From Thiobacillus sp. 0-1251 (GTDB lineage: Bacteria > Pseudomonadota > Gammaproteobacteria > Burkholderiales > Thiobacillaceae), in assembly GCA_001899305.1 (NCBI GenBank), contig MKWL01000001.1:372001-436000 (forward strand): a DNA stretch of 64,000 nt, given 5' to 3'. A program made the position numbers and the translations under genes. The notes under the pieces are model-generated. The model was not told where the DNA came from and did not search any database. It saw only the letters and a program-made list of their open reading frames with translations. Shown in pieces: positions 17,362 through 24,944 of this stretch; the first letter of the stretch is position 1; each line of letters opens with the position of its first letter.

Positions 17362-17966
17362 CAGTCTTTGTCCGTTGTTTGTGTGAATTGCATCATGCGC
17401 TCAACATAGCGCGCGATCATGTCGACTTCCAGGTTGACGCGGCTGCCCGTTTGCAGGTGCTTGAGCATGGTCATTTCCAGCGTATGCGGAATGAGGTTCA
17501 GCGCGAAGCGCGTGCCATCCACCTTGTTGACAGTCAGCGACACGCCATTCACCGTGATCGAGCCCTTGCGGATGATGTAGCGTGCCAGTGCGGGAGGCGC
17601 ATCGATTTCCAGCAGGTGCGATTCGCCTGCCGGGGCGAAGCGGTACACCGTGCCGACGCCGTCGACATGTCCGGATACCAGATGGCCGCCCAGTCGGTCG
17701 GCCAGCCGCAGCGCCTTCTCCAGATTGACCTCGGCGCCCGGCACGAAACCCGCGGTGACGCGCAGGGTTTCGGCGGAGACGTCGACGGTAAAGCTGTCCG
17801 GCGTCAGCGCCACAGCGGTCAGGCAGACACCGTTGACTGCGATGCTGTCGCCCTGCGCGACGTCGGAAAAATCCAGCCCGCCGCCGAGAATGACCATGCG
17901 CGCGTCGGCGCCGCGTGCTTCGTATTCGTGGATGCGGCCTATGGATTGAATGATGCCGGTGAACAT
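17361..17966 (-). CDS. ribE: Riboflavin synthase, alpha chain
   Basis: Dismutates two lumazine molecules to riboflavin and the pyrimidine. 201 aa made of two homologous lumazine-binding barrels: the first begins MFTGIIQSIG and holds GDSIAVNGVCLTAV, the second holds GHLVSGHVDGVGTVYR and GSITVNGVSLTVN. I set the start at the ATG at 17966 because MFTGII is the invariant N terminus; an upstream TTG at 17984 falls in the inverted-repeat element. The ribosome binding region (GGAAACGGAAT) is in the 3' arm of that element, so its folding could affect translation. Confidence 0.96.
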   Translation of the reverse strand: MFTGIIQSIGRIHEYEARGADARMVILGGGLDFSDVAQGDSIAVNGVCLTAVALTPDSFTVDVSAETLRVTAGFVPGAEVNLEKALRLADRLGGHLVSGHVDGVGTVYRFAPAGESHLLEIDAPPALARYIIRKGSITVNGVSLTVNKVDGTRFALNLIPHTLEMTMLKHLQTGSRVNLEVDMIARYVERMMQFTQTTDKD

Positions 17967-17971
17967 GCGGG

Positions 17972-18131
17972 ATTCCGTTTCCAAATCAACTGTGACTTTG
18001 TCGTCTTCGCCTTACCCGCAAGGGGTAGGCCGTGGTTGTATAGACGCTGAAGCGTCAACAACCACGCTCTGCCGTGCTAGTTGCACTGTCTGCGGCTCGT
18101 CTTCGCGTCACACCTGATTTGGAAACGGAAT
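17972..18131. repeat. 160-bp inverted-repeat element abutting the ribE start
   Basis: Perfect 17-bp terminal inverted repeats, ATTCCGTTTCCAAATCA at 17972-17988 and its complement at 18115-18131, extend to 25 bp with two mismatches (inner TGTGAC/GTCACA). Inside are a hairpin with GCAA loop (18009-18030), a strong hairpin at 18031-18066 (CGTGGTTGT/ACAACCACG enclosing GACGC-TGAA-GCGTC), and a direct repeat CGTCTTCGC (18002-18010 and 18099-18107). It resembles a miniature mobile element or a large structured leader; it does not match the FMN riboswitch. Confidence 0.75.
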
Positions 18132-18258
18132 AGAGGGCCAGCCAGTAGACCCGGCATTGTAGGCGTTTAGGCGGAGCGGGTGAACCCCGGCCGCCACGAA
18201 GAGCGGGAAAGTCCGCGATCACAGACGGGTTATTGAGATAAGAGGGTCTTCAAGTTGT

Positions 18259-18264
18259 TATAAT
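18259..18264 (+). promoter_or_regulatory. -10 element before the flavin oxidoreductase gene
   Basis: Perfect TATAAT, 30 bases before the ATG at 18294. No convincing -35 at normal spacing (TTGAGA lies 20 bases upstream). A small CCTGC/GCAGG hairpin follows at 18266-18278. Confidence 0.4.
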
Positions 18265-18293
18265 GCCTGCTTTGCAGGAATCGAAGGCTCGGC

Positions 18294-19496
18294 ATGACGG
18301 CGTTTCCCCCCCTGGCCCTGCGCGGTCACACCCTCTTGCCCATCGTGCAGGGTGGCATGGGGGTGGGCGTGTCGGCCCACGTGTTGGCGGGTTCGGTGGC
18401 GCGCGCGGGTGCGATGGGTACGATCGCGAGCATCGACCTGCGGCACCATCACGCCGACCTGATGGAGCAGGCGAAGCATTGCCGCGACAAGGACGAACTC
18501 AACCGCCTGAACCTGATTGCGCTCGACCGCGAGATCAAGGTTGCGCTGGCGATTGCGGCGGGCAAGGGGCTGGTGGCGGTCAACGTGATGAAGGCGGTGG
18601 ATGCGCATCCGGCCTATGTCCGCCAGGCCTGCGCCTCGGGTGCGCAGGCGATCGTGATGGGGGCCGGGCTGCCGCTCGACCTGCCTGAACTGACCGTGGA
18701 CTATCCCGACGTCGCGCTGGTCCCGATTCTGTCCGATGCGCGCGGCGTCGCCATCCTGCTCAGGAAATGGGCACGCCTGAAAAAATCCGGGAGCGGCGGG
18801 CGGCTGCCGGATGCCATCGTGATCGAGCATCCCCGTTACGCAGGCGGCCATCTCGGCGCGCCCAACCCGGCCGACCTCGCCCATGCGCGCTTCGACTTCG
18901 CCGAAGTGCTGCCCGGCGTCTTCAAGGTGTTTGACGAAATGGGCATCGCGCGCGGGCAGATCCCGGTCATCGTCGGCGGCGGCATCAACAGCCATGAAAA
19001 ACTGCTGGCCGCACTGGCTCTAGGCGCCAGCGCCGTGCAGGTCGGCACGCCGTTCGCCGTCACCGCCGAGGGCGACGCCCATCCCAACTTCAAGCGCGTG
19101 TTGGCGGAGGCGGAACCCGACGACATCGTCACCTTCATGAGCGTGGCCGGCCTGCCTGCACGCGCGGTGAAAACCCCTTGGCTTGCCAACTACCTCAAGC
19201 GCGAACCCAAACTTCAGGCATGCGCCAAGGCCGACCCCAACCGCTGCGCCATCGGTCTGCACTGCCTGACGCAATGCGGCCTGCGCGACGGTCTCGAGAA
19301 GGCCGGGCAGTTCTGTATCGATTCGCAACTGGTGGCCGCGCTCAAGGGCGACGTCAGCAAGGGCCTGTTCTTCCGCGGTTCGGAGCCGCTGCCATTCGGC
19401 CGCGAAGTCCGCACGGTGCAGGAGCTGATCGATTACCTGCTCACCGGCGTGAAGCCTGTTTCGGCGGCATCCCGGCTGGAGACCCTGGCGGCGTGA
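18294..19496 (+). CDS. NAD(P)H-dependent flavin oxidoreductase (nitronate monooxygenase-like)
   Basis: A 400-aa FMN-binding TIM-barrel protein of the 2-nitropropane dioxygenase/YrpB group. Motifs: LPIVQGGMGVGVSAHVLAGS (FMN loop), AGGHLGAPNPADL, IPVIVGGGINSHEKLLAALA, and GASAVQVGTPFAVTAEGD. The last 100 residues carry cysteines in ACAKADPNRCAIGLHCLTQC, suggesting an additional metal or Fe-S site as in several anaerobic members. The stop overlaps the start of the radical SAM gene (GTGA), so it leads an operon towards the ubiquinone genes. Substrate unknown. Confidence 0.85.
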   Translation: MTAFPPLALRGHTLLPIVQGGMGVGVSAHVLAGSVARAGAMGTIASIDLRHHHADLMEQAKHCRDKDELNRLNLIALDREIKVALAIAAGKGLVAVNVMKAVDAHPAYVRQACASGAQAIVMGAGLPLDLPELTVDYPDVALVPILSDARGVAILLRKWARLKKSGSGGRLPDAIVIEHPRYAGGHLGAPNPADLAHARFDFAEVLPGVFKVFDEMGIARGQIPVIVGGGINSHEKLLAALALGASAVQVGTPFAVTAEGDAHPNFKRVLAEAEPDDIVTFMSVAGLPARAVKTPWLANYLKREPKLQACAKADPNRCAIGLHCLTQCGLRDGLEKAGQFCIDSQLVAALKGDVSKGLFFRGSEPLPFGREVRTVQELIDYLLTGVKPVSAASRLETLAA

Positions 19497-20443
19497 GCGT
19501 CCTCGCCGATCTTGTCCATACCTTTGGCCGCGCCATGCTGGAGCGGCACGGCGAGCGGGTGCACAAGATCGCGCTCGATGCCGGCTTCACCTGCCCCAAT
19601 CGCGACGGCAGCAAGGGCATCGGCGGCTGCACCTTCTGCAACAACAAATCCTTCGCGCCGGGTGCGCGCGATCCGGCACCGCTCGCCGCGCAGTTCGACC
19701 GCGCGCGCGGACGCATCGCACGCCGTACCGGGGCCCGCCGTTTCATCGCCTACTTCCAGGCCTATACCAATACCTATGCGCATGTGGACGAACTGCGTGC
19801 GCTCTATGATGCGGCGCTGGCCGCACCCGACGTGATGGGGCTGGCGATCGGTACGCGGCCCGACTGCGTGCCTGCGCCGGTGTTGGATCTGCTGGCGGAA
19901 TACCGTGCGCTTGGCCACGAGGTGTGGCTGGAGCTCGGCCTGCAATCGTCCTTCGACGACACGCTGGCGCGCGTGAATCGCGGCCACGGCTTCGCCGAAT
20001 ACGAGGCGGCGACCCGGGCGGCGCGGGCGCGCGGCATTCCGGTCTGCTGTCACCTCATCGTGGGTCTGCCCGGCGAGGACGCCTCGCACAGCCATGCCAG
20101 TCTAGATCGCGTGCTCGAGGTCGGCGTCGACGGCCTCAAGCTCCACCCCTTGCATGTGGTGAAGCACACCCGGCTCGCTATCGACTGGAAGCGCGGTGAA
20201 TACGAACCGCTCGCCGAGGCGGACTACACGCGTATCGCCGCCGACCTGATCGAACGCACGCCGTGGGAGGTGGTGTACCACCGCGTCACCGGCACCGCCG
20301 CGCCCGACATCCTGCTCGCGCCGGCGTGGTGCGCGAAGAAATGGGACGTGTTGAATGGCATCGCCGACGAACTGGCTCGGCGGGGCAGCCGGCAGGGCGC
20401 GCGCACGGGCCATCCATGGAAGGAGACGCATCATGCCGCTTGA
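19493..20443 (+). CDS. YhcC-like radical SAM protein (TIGR01212 type)
   Basis: A 316-aa radical SAM enzyme of the YhcC/TIGR01212 group, whose exact reaction is not settled. The cluster motif is seen as CPNRDGSKGIGGCTFC, the variant spacing of this family (first Cys far from the CxxC pair). Further signatures: YFQAYTNTYAHVDELRALYD, GLAIGTRPDCVP, LELGLQSSFDDTLARVNRGH and LKLHPLHVVKHT. I chose GTG at 19493, which overlaps the previous stop by four bases and removes an unrelated upstream stretch. The end overlaps ubiU by 11 bp. Confidence 0.88.
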   Translation: MSVLADLVHTFGRAMLERHGERVHKIALDAGFTCPNRDGSKGIGGCTFCNNKSFAPGARDPAPLAAQFDRARGRIARRTGARRFIAYFQAYTNTYAHVDELRALYDAALAAPDVMGLAIGTRPDCVPAPVLDLLAEYRALGHEVWLELGLQSSFDDTLARVNRGHGFAEYEAATRAARARGIPVCCHLIVGLPGEDASHSHASLDRVLEVGVDGLKLHPLHVVKHTRLAIDWKRGEYEPLAEADYTRIAADLIERTPWEVVYHRVTGTAAPDILLAPAWCAKKWDVLNGIADELARRGSRQGARTGHPWKETHHAA

Positions 20444-21434
20444 CCTGATCTGCCCGGCGGGCAACCTGGTTTCACTCAAGGCCGCCATCGACAACGGCGC
20501 CGATGCCGTCTACATGGGCTTCCGCGACAACACCAACGCGCGCGCCTTCCCCGGCCTCAACTTCGACGAGGCGCAGGCGATGGAAGGCCTGCGTTACGCA
20601 CACGACCGCGGCCGCCGCGTGCTGCTCGCACTCAACACCTACCCGCAATCCGACAGCTGGAGCCGCTGGACCGGCGCGATCGACCGCGCCGCCAGTCTCG
20701 GCATGGACGCGGTGATCCTCGCCGACGCCGGACTGATGCGCTACGCGGTGAAGCATCATCCGCAACTGCGGCTGCACCTGTCGGTGCAGGGCTCGGCCAC
20801 CAGCTACGAAGCGGTGAATTTCTACCGCGAGCATTTCGGCATCCAGCGCGCGGTGCTGCCGCGCGTGCTGTCGCTGCCGCAGGTGGACAACGTGGTGCAG
20901 CACACCGACGTCGAGATCGAGCTGTTCGGCTTCGGCGGCCTGTGCGTGATGGTCGAGGGGCGCTGTCTGCTGTCGTCCTACTGCACCGGCGAATCGCCCA
21001 ACTCGGCGGGCGTATGCTCGCCGCCCAAGGCGGTACGCTGGACGGATACGCCGTCCGGGCTGGAATCGCGGCTGAACGGCGTGCTGCTAGACCGCTATGG
21101 CAAGGACGAAAAAGCCGGCTATCCGACCTTGTGCAAGGGCCGCTTCGAGGTCAGCGGCGAAACCTATTACGCGCTCGAGGAGCCCACCAGCCTCAACACG
21201 CTCGACCTGCTGCCCGAGATGCTGAAGATGGGCATTGCCGCGATCAAGATCGAAGGCCGCCAGCGCAGCCCGGCCTACGTCGCGCAGGTGACCAAGGTGT
21301 GGCGCGCCGCCATCGACGCGGTGAAGAAAAATGCCGACGGCTTCAAGCCCACAGCCCCCTGGCAGGCCGAACTCAACAAGCTGTCGGAAGGGCAGAGCCA
21401 CACGCTCGGCGCCTATCACCGGCCGTGGAAATGA
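20433..21434 (+). CDS. ubiU: UbiU, O2-independent ubiquinone hydroxylation protein
   Basis: Peptidase-U32-like protein that, with UbiV, carries [4Fe-4S] clusters and hydroxylates ubiquinone precursors without O2, probably with prephenate as oxygen donor. 333 aa. Motifs: LDLICPAGNLVSLKAAIDNG at the start, RYAVKHHPQLRLHLSVQGSA, and the cluster-binding cysteines in FGGLCVMVEGRC, LLSSYC, GVCSPP and LCKGRF. ATG at 20433 has AAGGAGAC ahead of it and overlaps the radical SAM gene. Next come ubiV, queD and ubiT, the functional set. Confidence 0.93.
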   Translation: MPLDLICPAGNLVSLKAAIDNGADAVYMGFRDNTNARAFPGLNFDEAQAMEGLRYAHDRGRRVLLALNTYPQSDSWSRWTGAIDRAASLGMDAVILADAGLMRYAVKHHPQLRLHLSVQGSATSYEAVNFYREHFGIQRAVLPRVLSLPQVDNVVQHTDVEIELFGFGGLCVMVEGRCLLSSYCTGESPNSAGVCSPPKAVRWTDTPSGLESRLNGVLLDRYGKDEKAGYPTLCKGRFEVSGETYYALEEPTSLNTLDLLPEMLKMGIAAIKIEGRQRSPAYVAQVTKVWRAAIDAVKKNADGFKPTAPWQAELNKLSEGQSHTLGAYHRPWK

Positions 21435-21436
21435 TC

Positions 21437-21542
21437 GTGAGGCGTGAGGCGTCAGGTGTGAGGACGGGGGCATTGGGCTGCCCGTTCCATCGCTCCCCTC
21501 CAGCAGCACATCCCTCCTCACCCCTTACGCCTCACGCCTCAC
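21437..21542. repeat. GTGAGGCG inverted repeat between ubiU and ubiV
   Basis: GTGAGGCGTGAGGCG at 21437-21451 is the exact complement of CGCCTCACGCCTCAC at 21528-21542, separated by 76 bp. The right arm ends one base before the ubiV ATG. One of several related GTGAG/CTCAC-rich spacers in the window. Confidence 0.75.
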
Positions 21543-21543
21543 C

Positions 21544-22437
21544 ATGAATTTAAGCCTGGGTCCCCTCCTGTATTACTGGTCGCGCGACGACGTGCTCGCC
21601 TTCTACGAGGAAGCGAAAACCTGGCCCGTCGCACGCGTGTATCTGGGCGAGAGCGTGTGCTCGCGTCGTCACCTGCTGCGCCTGCCCGACTGGCTGGCGC
21701 TGGCGGAGCAGCTCGCCGCCGCCGGCAAGGACGTGGTGCTGTCCAGCCAGACGCTGATCGAATCGGAATCCGATCTCAAGACGCTGCGTCGCATGGTCTG
21801 CGACGGCCGCTTCCGGGTCGAAGCCAACGAGTGGGGCGCGGTGCGGCTGCTGTCCGAAGCGGGTGCGCCTTTCGTCGCCGGGCACACCCTCAATATCTAC
21901 AATCCCGAAACCCTCGATGTGCTGGCCGGGCTCGGCGCAGAACGCTGGCTGCCGCCAGTGGAGATATCGCGCGCCGCCCTGGCGGCGATTCTGGCCAGCG
22001 CCCCGGCTGGCATGGAAACCGAGGTGTTTGCCTACGGCCGCCTGCCGCTGGCGTATTCCGCGCGCTGCTTCACCGCGCGCCACTACAACCTGCCCAAGGA
22101 CGACTGCCAGTTCCGCTGCCTTGACCATCCCGACGGGCTGGCGCTGTCCACCCGCGAGGGTGAGCCCTTCCTTACGATCAATGGCATCCAGACACAGTCT
22201 GCCGGGGTCTATACGCTGATCGACGAATTGCCCGCCCTGCGCGAGCTCGGCGTCGCCAGCCTGCGCCTGTCGCCGCAGTCGCGCCACATGGGACGTGTGG
22301 TCGAGGCTTTCCGGGCGGCGCTGGCGGGGGAAGCGGGGGCCGCCGATGCGCTGGCGAGGGTCATGCCGGGCCCGGCTGTCGACGGCTATTGGCATGGTCG
22401 CGCAGGTCTCGAACACCGTTTGGAGCGGCACGCCTGA
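21544..22437 (+). CDS. ubiV: UbiV, O2-independent ubiquinone hydroxylation protein
   Basis: Partner of UbiU, also a U32-family [4Fe-4S] protein. 297 aa. Motifs: LGPLLYYWSRDDVLAFYEEA, VYLGESVCSRRHLLRLPDWL with the first cluster cysteine, FVAGHTLNIYNPETLDVLAG, AYGRLPLAYSARCFTARHYN followed by PKDDCQFRC with the remaining cysteines. The start is immediately after the inverted repeat that separates it from ubiU. No clear ribosome binding site is visible because the repeat arm occupies that place. Confidence 0.93.
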   Translation: MNLSLGPLLYYWSRDDVLAFYEEAKTWPVARVYLGESVCSRRHLLRLPDWLALAEQLAAAGKDVVLSSQTLIESESDLKTLRRMVCDGRFRVEANEWGAVRLLSEAGAPFVAGHTLNIYNPETLDVLAGLGAERWLPPVEISRAALAAILASAPAGMETEVFAYGRLPLAYSARCFTARHYNLPKDDCQFRCLDHPDGLALSTREGEPFLTINGIQTQSAGVYTLIDELPALRELGVASLRLSPQSRHMGRVVEAFRAALAGEAGAADALARVMPGPAVDGYWHGRAGLEHRLERHA

Positions 22438-22438
22438 C

Positions 22439-22879
22439 ATGCTGATCACGCGCAGACTGGAATTCGATGCCGGCCATCGCATTCCCAATCACGCCAGCCA
22501 GTGCCGGCACCTGCATGGCCATCGCTACGCCATCGAGATCACGCTCGCTGGCGAGATCATCCGCACCGAAGGTGCTGCGGCGGAGGGCATGGTGATGGAT
22601 TTTTCCGACGTGAAGCGCATCGCCAGCCGTGTACTGGTGGACCACTGGGATCACGCCTTCCTGGTGTATCAGGGCGATCATGCCGTGGTCGAGTTTCTGG
22701 CGTCGCTGCCCGGCCACAAGACGGTCGTGCTGCCGGCGGTGCCCACCGCAGAGAACCTCGCCGACGAAGCCTTCCGCATCCTCGATGCGGCCTATGTCGA
22801 CACCTTCCGCAACCAGCTCAGGCTGCAGCGGGTGCGGCTGTACGAAACCCCCAACAACTGGGTCGACGCCCTGCGTTGA
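22439..22879 (+). CDS. queD: 6-carboxy-tetrahydropterin synthase/PTPS family
   Basis: Converts dihydroneopterin triphosphate to 6-carboxy-tetrahydropterin, an early step of queuosine/7-deazaguanine synthesis; some relatives act in other pterin paths. 146 aa. Seen: zinc-binding histidines in FDAGHRIPNH and RHLHGHRY, catalytic Cys in ASQCRHLHGH, and VDHWDHAFLVYQGD and PTAENLADEAFRIL. The ATG at 22439 lies just after the ubiV stop and the gene's stop overlaps the next ATG (TGATG). Its place inside the ubi set is odd, and may be co-transcription only. Confidence 0.9.
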   Translation: MLITRRLEFDAGHRIPNHASQCRHLHGHRYAIEITLAGEIIRTEGAAAEGMVMDFSDVKRIASRVLVDHWDHAFLVYQGDHAVVEFLASLPGHKTVVLPAVPTAENLADEAFRILDAAYVDTFRNQLRLQRVRLYETPNNWVDALR

Positions 22880-23358
22880 TGCCTGTTTTCAGGATTGGAG
22901 CGATCATGCTGAATCTTGCCGTGCCTGCACCCCTGGGCAGCCTCATTGCCCGGCTTCCCGCCACGCCGCCCAGCCGCGCGTTTTCAGTCGTGGCCAACCG
23001 CCTGCTGTGGCCCGCGCTGCAAACGCTCGACTGGCAGCCGCTGGTCGGCCGGCGCTACGCCATCCGGGTGAAGGACCTGGGGCTGAGCCTGCGCTTCACC
23101 GTCACCGCGCGCGGATTTGCGCCGGACAGCGGCGCCCCCGACCTTACAATCAGCGCCACCGCGCGCGATTTCCTGCTGCTGCTCGCCCGCCGCGAAGACC
23201 CCGACACCCTTTTTTTCAGCCGTCGCCTGGTGAGCGAGGGCGACACCGAACTCGGTCTCATCGTCAAGAATCTGCTCGACGCCCTCGAACCTGAGGCGAT
23301 TGTGCGCCGGCTGCCGGCGCCGCTGGCACATGCGGCCCGGCGCCTGATGGCGACATAG
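22879..23358 (+). CDS. ubiT: UbiT, SCP2-domain lipid-binding ubiquinone accessory protein
   Basis: SCP2-like protein that binds ubiquinone intermediates and is needed for the anaerobic pathway with UbiU and UbiV. About 159 aa. The SCP2 core is clear: YAIRVKDLGLSLRFTVTARG, APDLTISATARDFLLLLARR, DPDTLFFSRRLVSEGDTELG, LIVKNLLDALEPEA. Two starts are possible: the ATG at 22879, coupled to queD by TGATG, or the ATG at 22906 (MLNLAVPAPLG), which has TTGGAG close upstream. The second resembles UbiT N termini at least as well. The gene converges on the next flavoprotein gene. Confidence 0.92.
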   Translation: MPVFRIGAIMLNLAVPAPLGSLIARLPATPPSRAFSVVANRLLWPALQTLDWQPLVGRRYAIRVKDLGLSLRFTVTARGFAPDSGAPDLTISATARDFLLLLARREDPDTLFFSRRLVSEGDTELGLIVKNLLDALEPEAIVRRLPAPLAHAARRLMAT

Positions 23359-23380
23359 CGGGATAAACCCACCCGGGCGC

Positions 23381-24652
23381 TCAGGCCTCGGGCTTCTCGG
23401 CAGCGGCAGGCGGAAGCGCGATTTTCTGGTCGACGCTGAACTGGTAGTCATGGAAGACATGCTCGGCGCTGAGCACCTGATAGCTGCCGTCCGACACGCG
23501 CCGGGTGGTGTCCTTGAGACGCCAGGCGGTCTGGCCGCAGGTCCAGATGTCGAAGTTGCGCATGTGGGTGCACAGGCAGGTCTTGTCCATGACCTTCACC
23601 TTCTTCGCGCCCGGGTGCAATTCCACCTCGCGGTTGTAGGCGTCGATGTAGGCGCAGCGGCTGTTGGCGTCGAGCAGGTAGCCGTAGGCCTCACAGTTGG
23701 GACGGATGCCTGAGCCGATGCCGGGGCTGCCCTTGAGCATGCGCATCGGGTAGCCGGTCGGCGAAATGGTGTTGACCTCGATGTCGTCCTCGCTGGCCTT
23801 GAAGTATTCCTGCTTGATCTTGTCCGGCAGGCCGCATTCCGCAGTGACGGTGAAGCGCGTCGCCACCTGGACGGCAGCCGCACCCTGCTCGAGGAAGGCC
23901 GCCGCGTCGCTGCCGGTGAAAATGCCGCCGGCTGCGATCACCGGGATGTCGAGGTGCTCGGCCTTGAGATACGCCAGCACGTCGCTGACGAGGGTGGCGA
24001 GGTCATACTTCGCCCAGTCCTCGATGCCGAAGCCGAGGTGCCCGCCGGCGAGCGGGCCTTCCACCACGATATAGTCCGGCAGGCGCTGCAGCCGGGCGTT
24101 CTTGCGCAGGAACATCGCCAGCGCGCGTGGCGAGGAGACGATGATGCCGAGTTTGGCGTCGCGGAAGCGCGGATGGTCCTCGATCAACGCGAACGAGCCG
24201 AGGTGCAGGCCGGCGGACAGCGTGATGCCGTCGATGCCGGCGTCGAGCGCGGCGGACAGGCGCATGCGCAGCGTCTCGCGCGGCGCATTCATGGTCAGCT
24301 TCTCCATGCAGTTGATGAAGATCATGCCGTCGCCGCGCTTGGCCTCCATCGTGCGGCCGACGTGGTAGCGCGTGGCCTCCTCGAGCACCGCGAGGTTGAA
24401 GTGCACATTGGATTTGTCGCTGTTGGCGGCATTGGTCTTGTACTTCTTCAGCTTCTCGCTGACGAATTTGGTGTCGAAACGCCGGTCGGACACGGTCTGC
24501 ACCATGGCATCGGAGATGTGGCCGATGCCGCCGAGACGCGCGACTTCGAGCGCCAGTTCAGCAGTGGAGATATCCACGCCCATGCCGCCGATGACGATCG
24601 GCACCAGTTCCTGCCTGCCGAAGCGCAGGCGGAAATCATCCACACGTTTCAT
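23381..24652 (-). CDS. NAD(P)H-dependent flavin oxidoreductase (nitronate monooxygenase-like), second paralogue
   Basis: 423-aa FMN-dependent TIM-barrel protein related to the gene at 18294 but clearly diverged. Motifs: VPIVIGGMGVDISTAELALE, LRMRLSAALDAGIDGITLSA, EGPLAGGHLGFGIEDW, IPVIAAGGIFTGSDAAAFLE, and GAAAVQVATRFTVTAECG. The C-terminal part has several cysteines (NCEAYGY, SRCAYI, KTCLCTHMRN, WTCGQTA), again suggesting a metal centre. I set the start at the ATG at 24652 (MKRVDDFRLRFG); the longer open frame upstream shows no homology. It stands alone, convergent with ubiT. Substrate unknown. Confidence 0.85.
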   Translation of the reverse strand: MKRVDDFRLRFGRQELVPIVIGGMGVDISTAELALEVARLGGIGHISDAMVQTVSDRRFDTKFVSEKLKKYKTNAANSDKSNVHFNLAVLEEATRYHVGRTMEAKRGDGMIFINCMEKLTMNAPRETLRMRLSAALDAGIDGITLSAGLHLGSFALIEDHPRFRDAKLGIIVSSPRALAMFLRKNARLQRLPDYIVVEGPLAGGHLGFGIEDWAKYDLATLVSDVLAYLKAEHLDIPVIAAGGIFTGSDAAAFLEQGAAAVQVATRFTVTAECGLPDKIKQEYFKASEDDIEVNTISPTGYPMRMLKGSPGIGSGIRPNCEAYGYLLDANSRCAYIDAYNREVELHPGAKKVKVMDKTCLCTHMRNFDIWTCGQTAWRLKDTTRRVSDGSYQVLSAEHVFHDYQFSVDQKIALPPAAAEKPEA

Positions 24653-24944
24653 TTTGTTCCTTATTGAGTGCTGTTGGCAGTCGGACCGTTCCCTCGGTGA
24701 ACAGACGCTGGGACGCCTGTCTGTCTGAGGTGGCGCAACTATCCCATGTCTTCCCAGGTTGGCGCGGGCCCTGGAACAAGTGTGTCGAGGGTCGCGTTCA
24801 CAGGGGCGGACATTCCCCGCAAATCGGATTGTATCCATACGCCATGCTTAAGGCACCGGTAAGTTCGTTGCCGCGTCTATTTCGGTGCGTGTGTTGGCGC
24901 CGCAGCTCGCGCAAGCGCGCAAGAGGTTGACCGGGGGAACGCTT
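24653..24944. other. Intergenic region upstream of the flavoprotein gene
   Basis: About 290 bp between two minus-strand genes. It must contain the promoter of the flavoprotein gene and the 3' end of the NnrS-like transcript. I see no clear promoter, terminator or conserved site; short ORFs here have no support. Confidence 0.4.

Noticed and set aside
17967-18293. FMN riboswitch ahead of ribE
   Set aside because: Conserved RFN segments (for example the ACCGGCGGT and GCCGAC cores) are not present on either strand; only the inverted-repeat element is seen.
24664-24930. 88-aa plus-strand ORF in the gap after the second flavoprotein gene
   Set aside because: No ribosome binding site and low-complexity Arg/Trp/Cys composition; likely chance.
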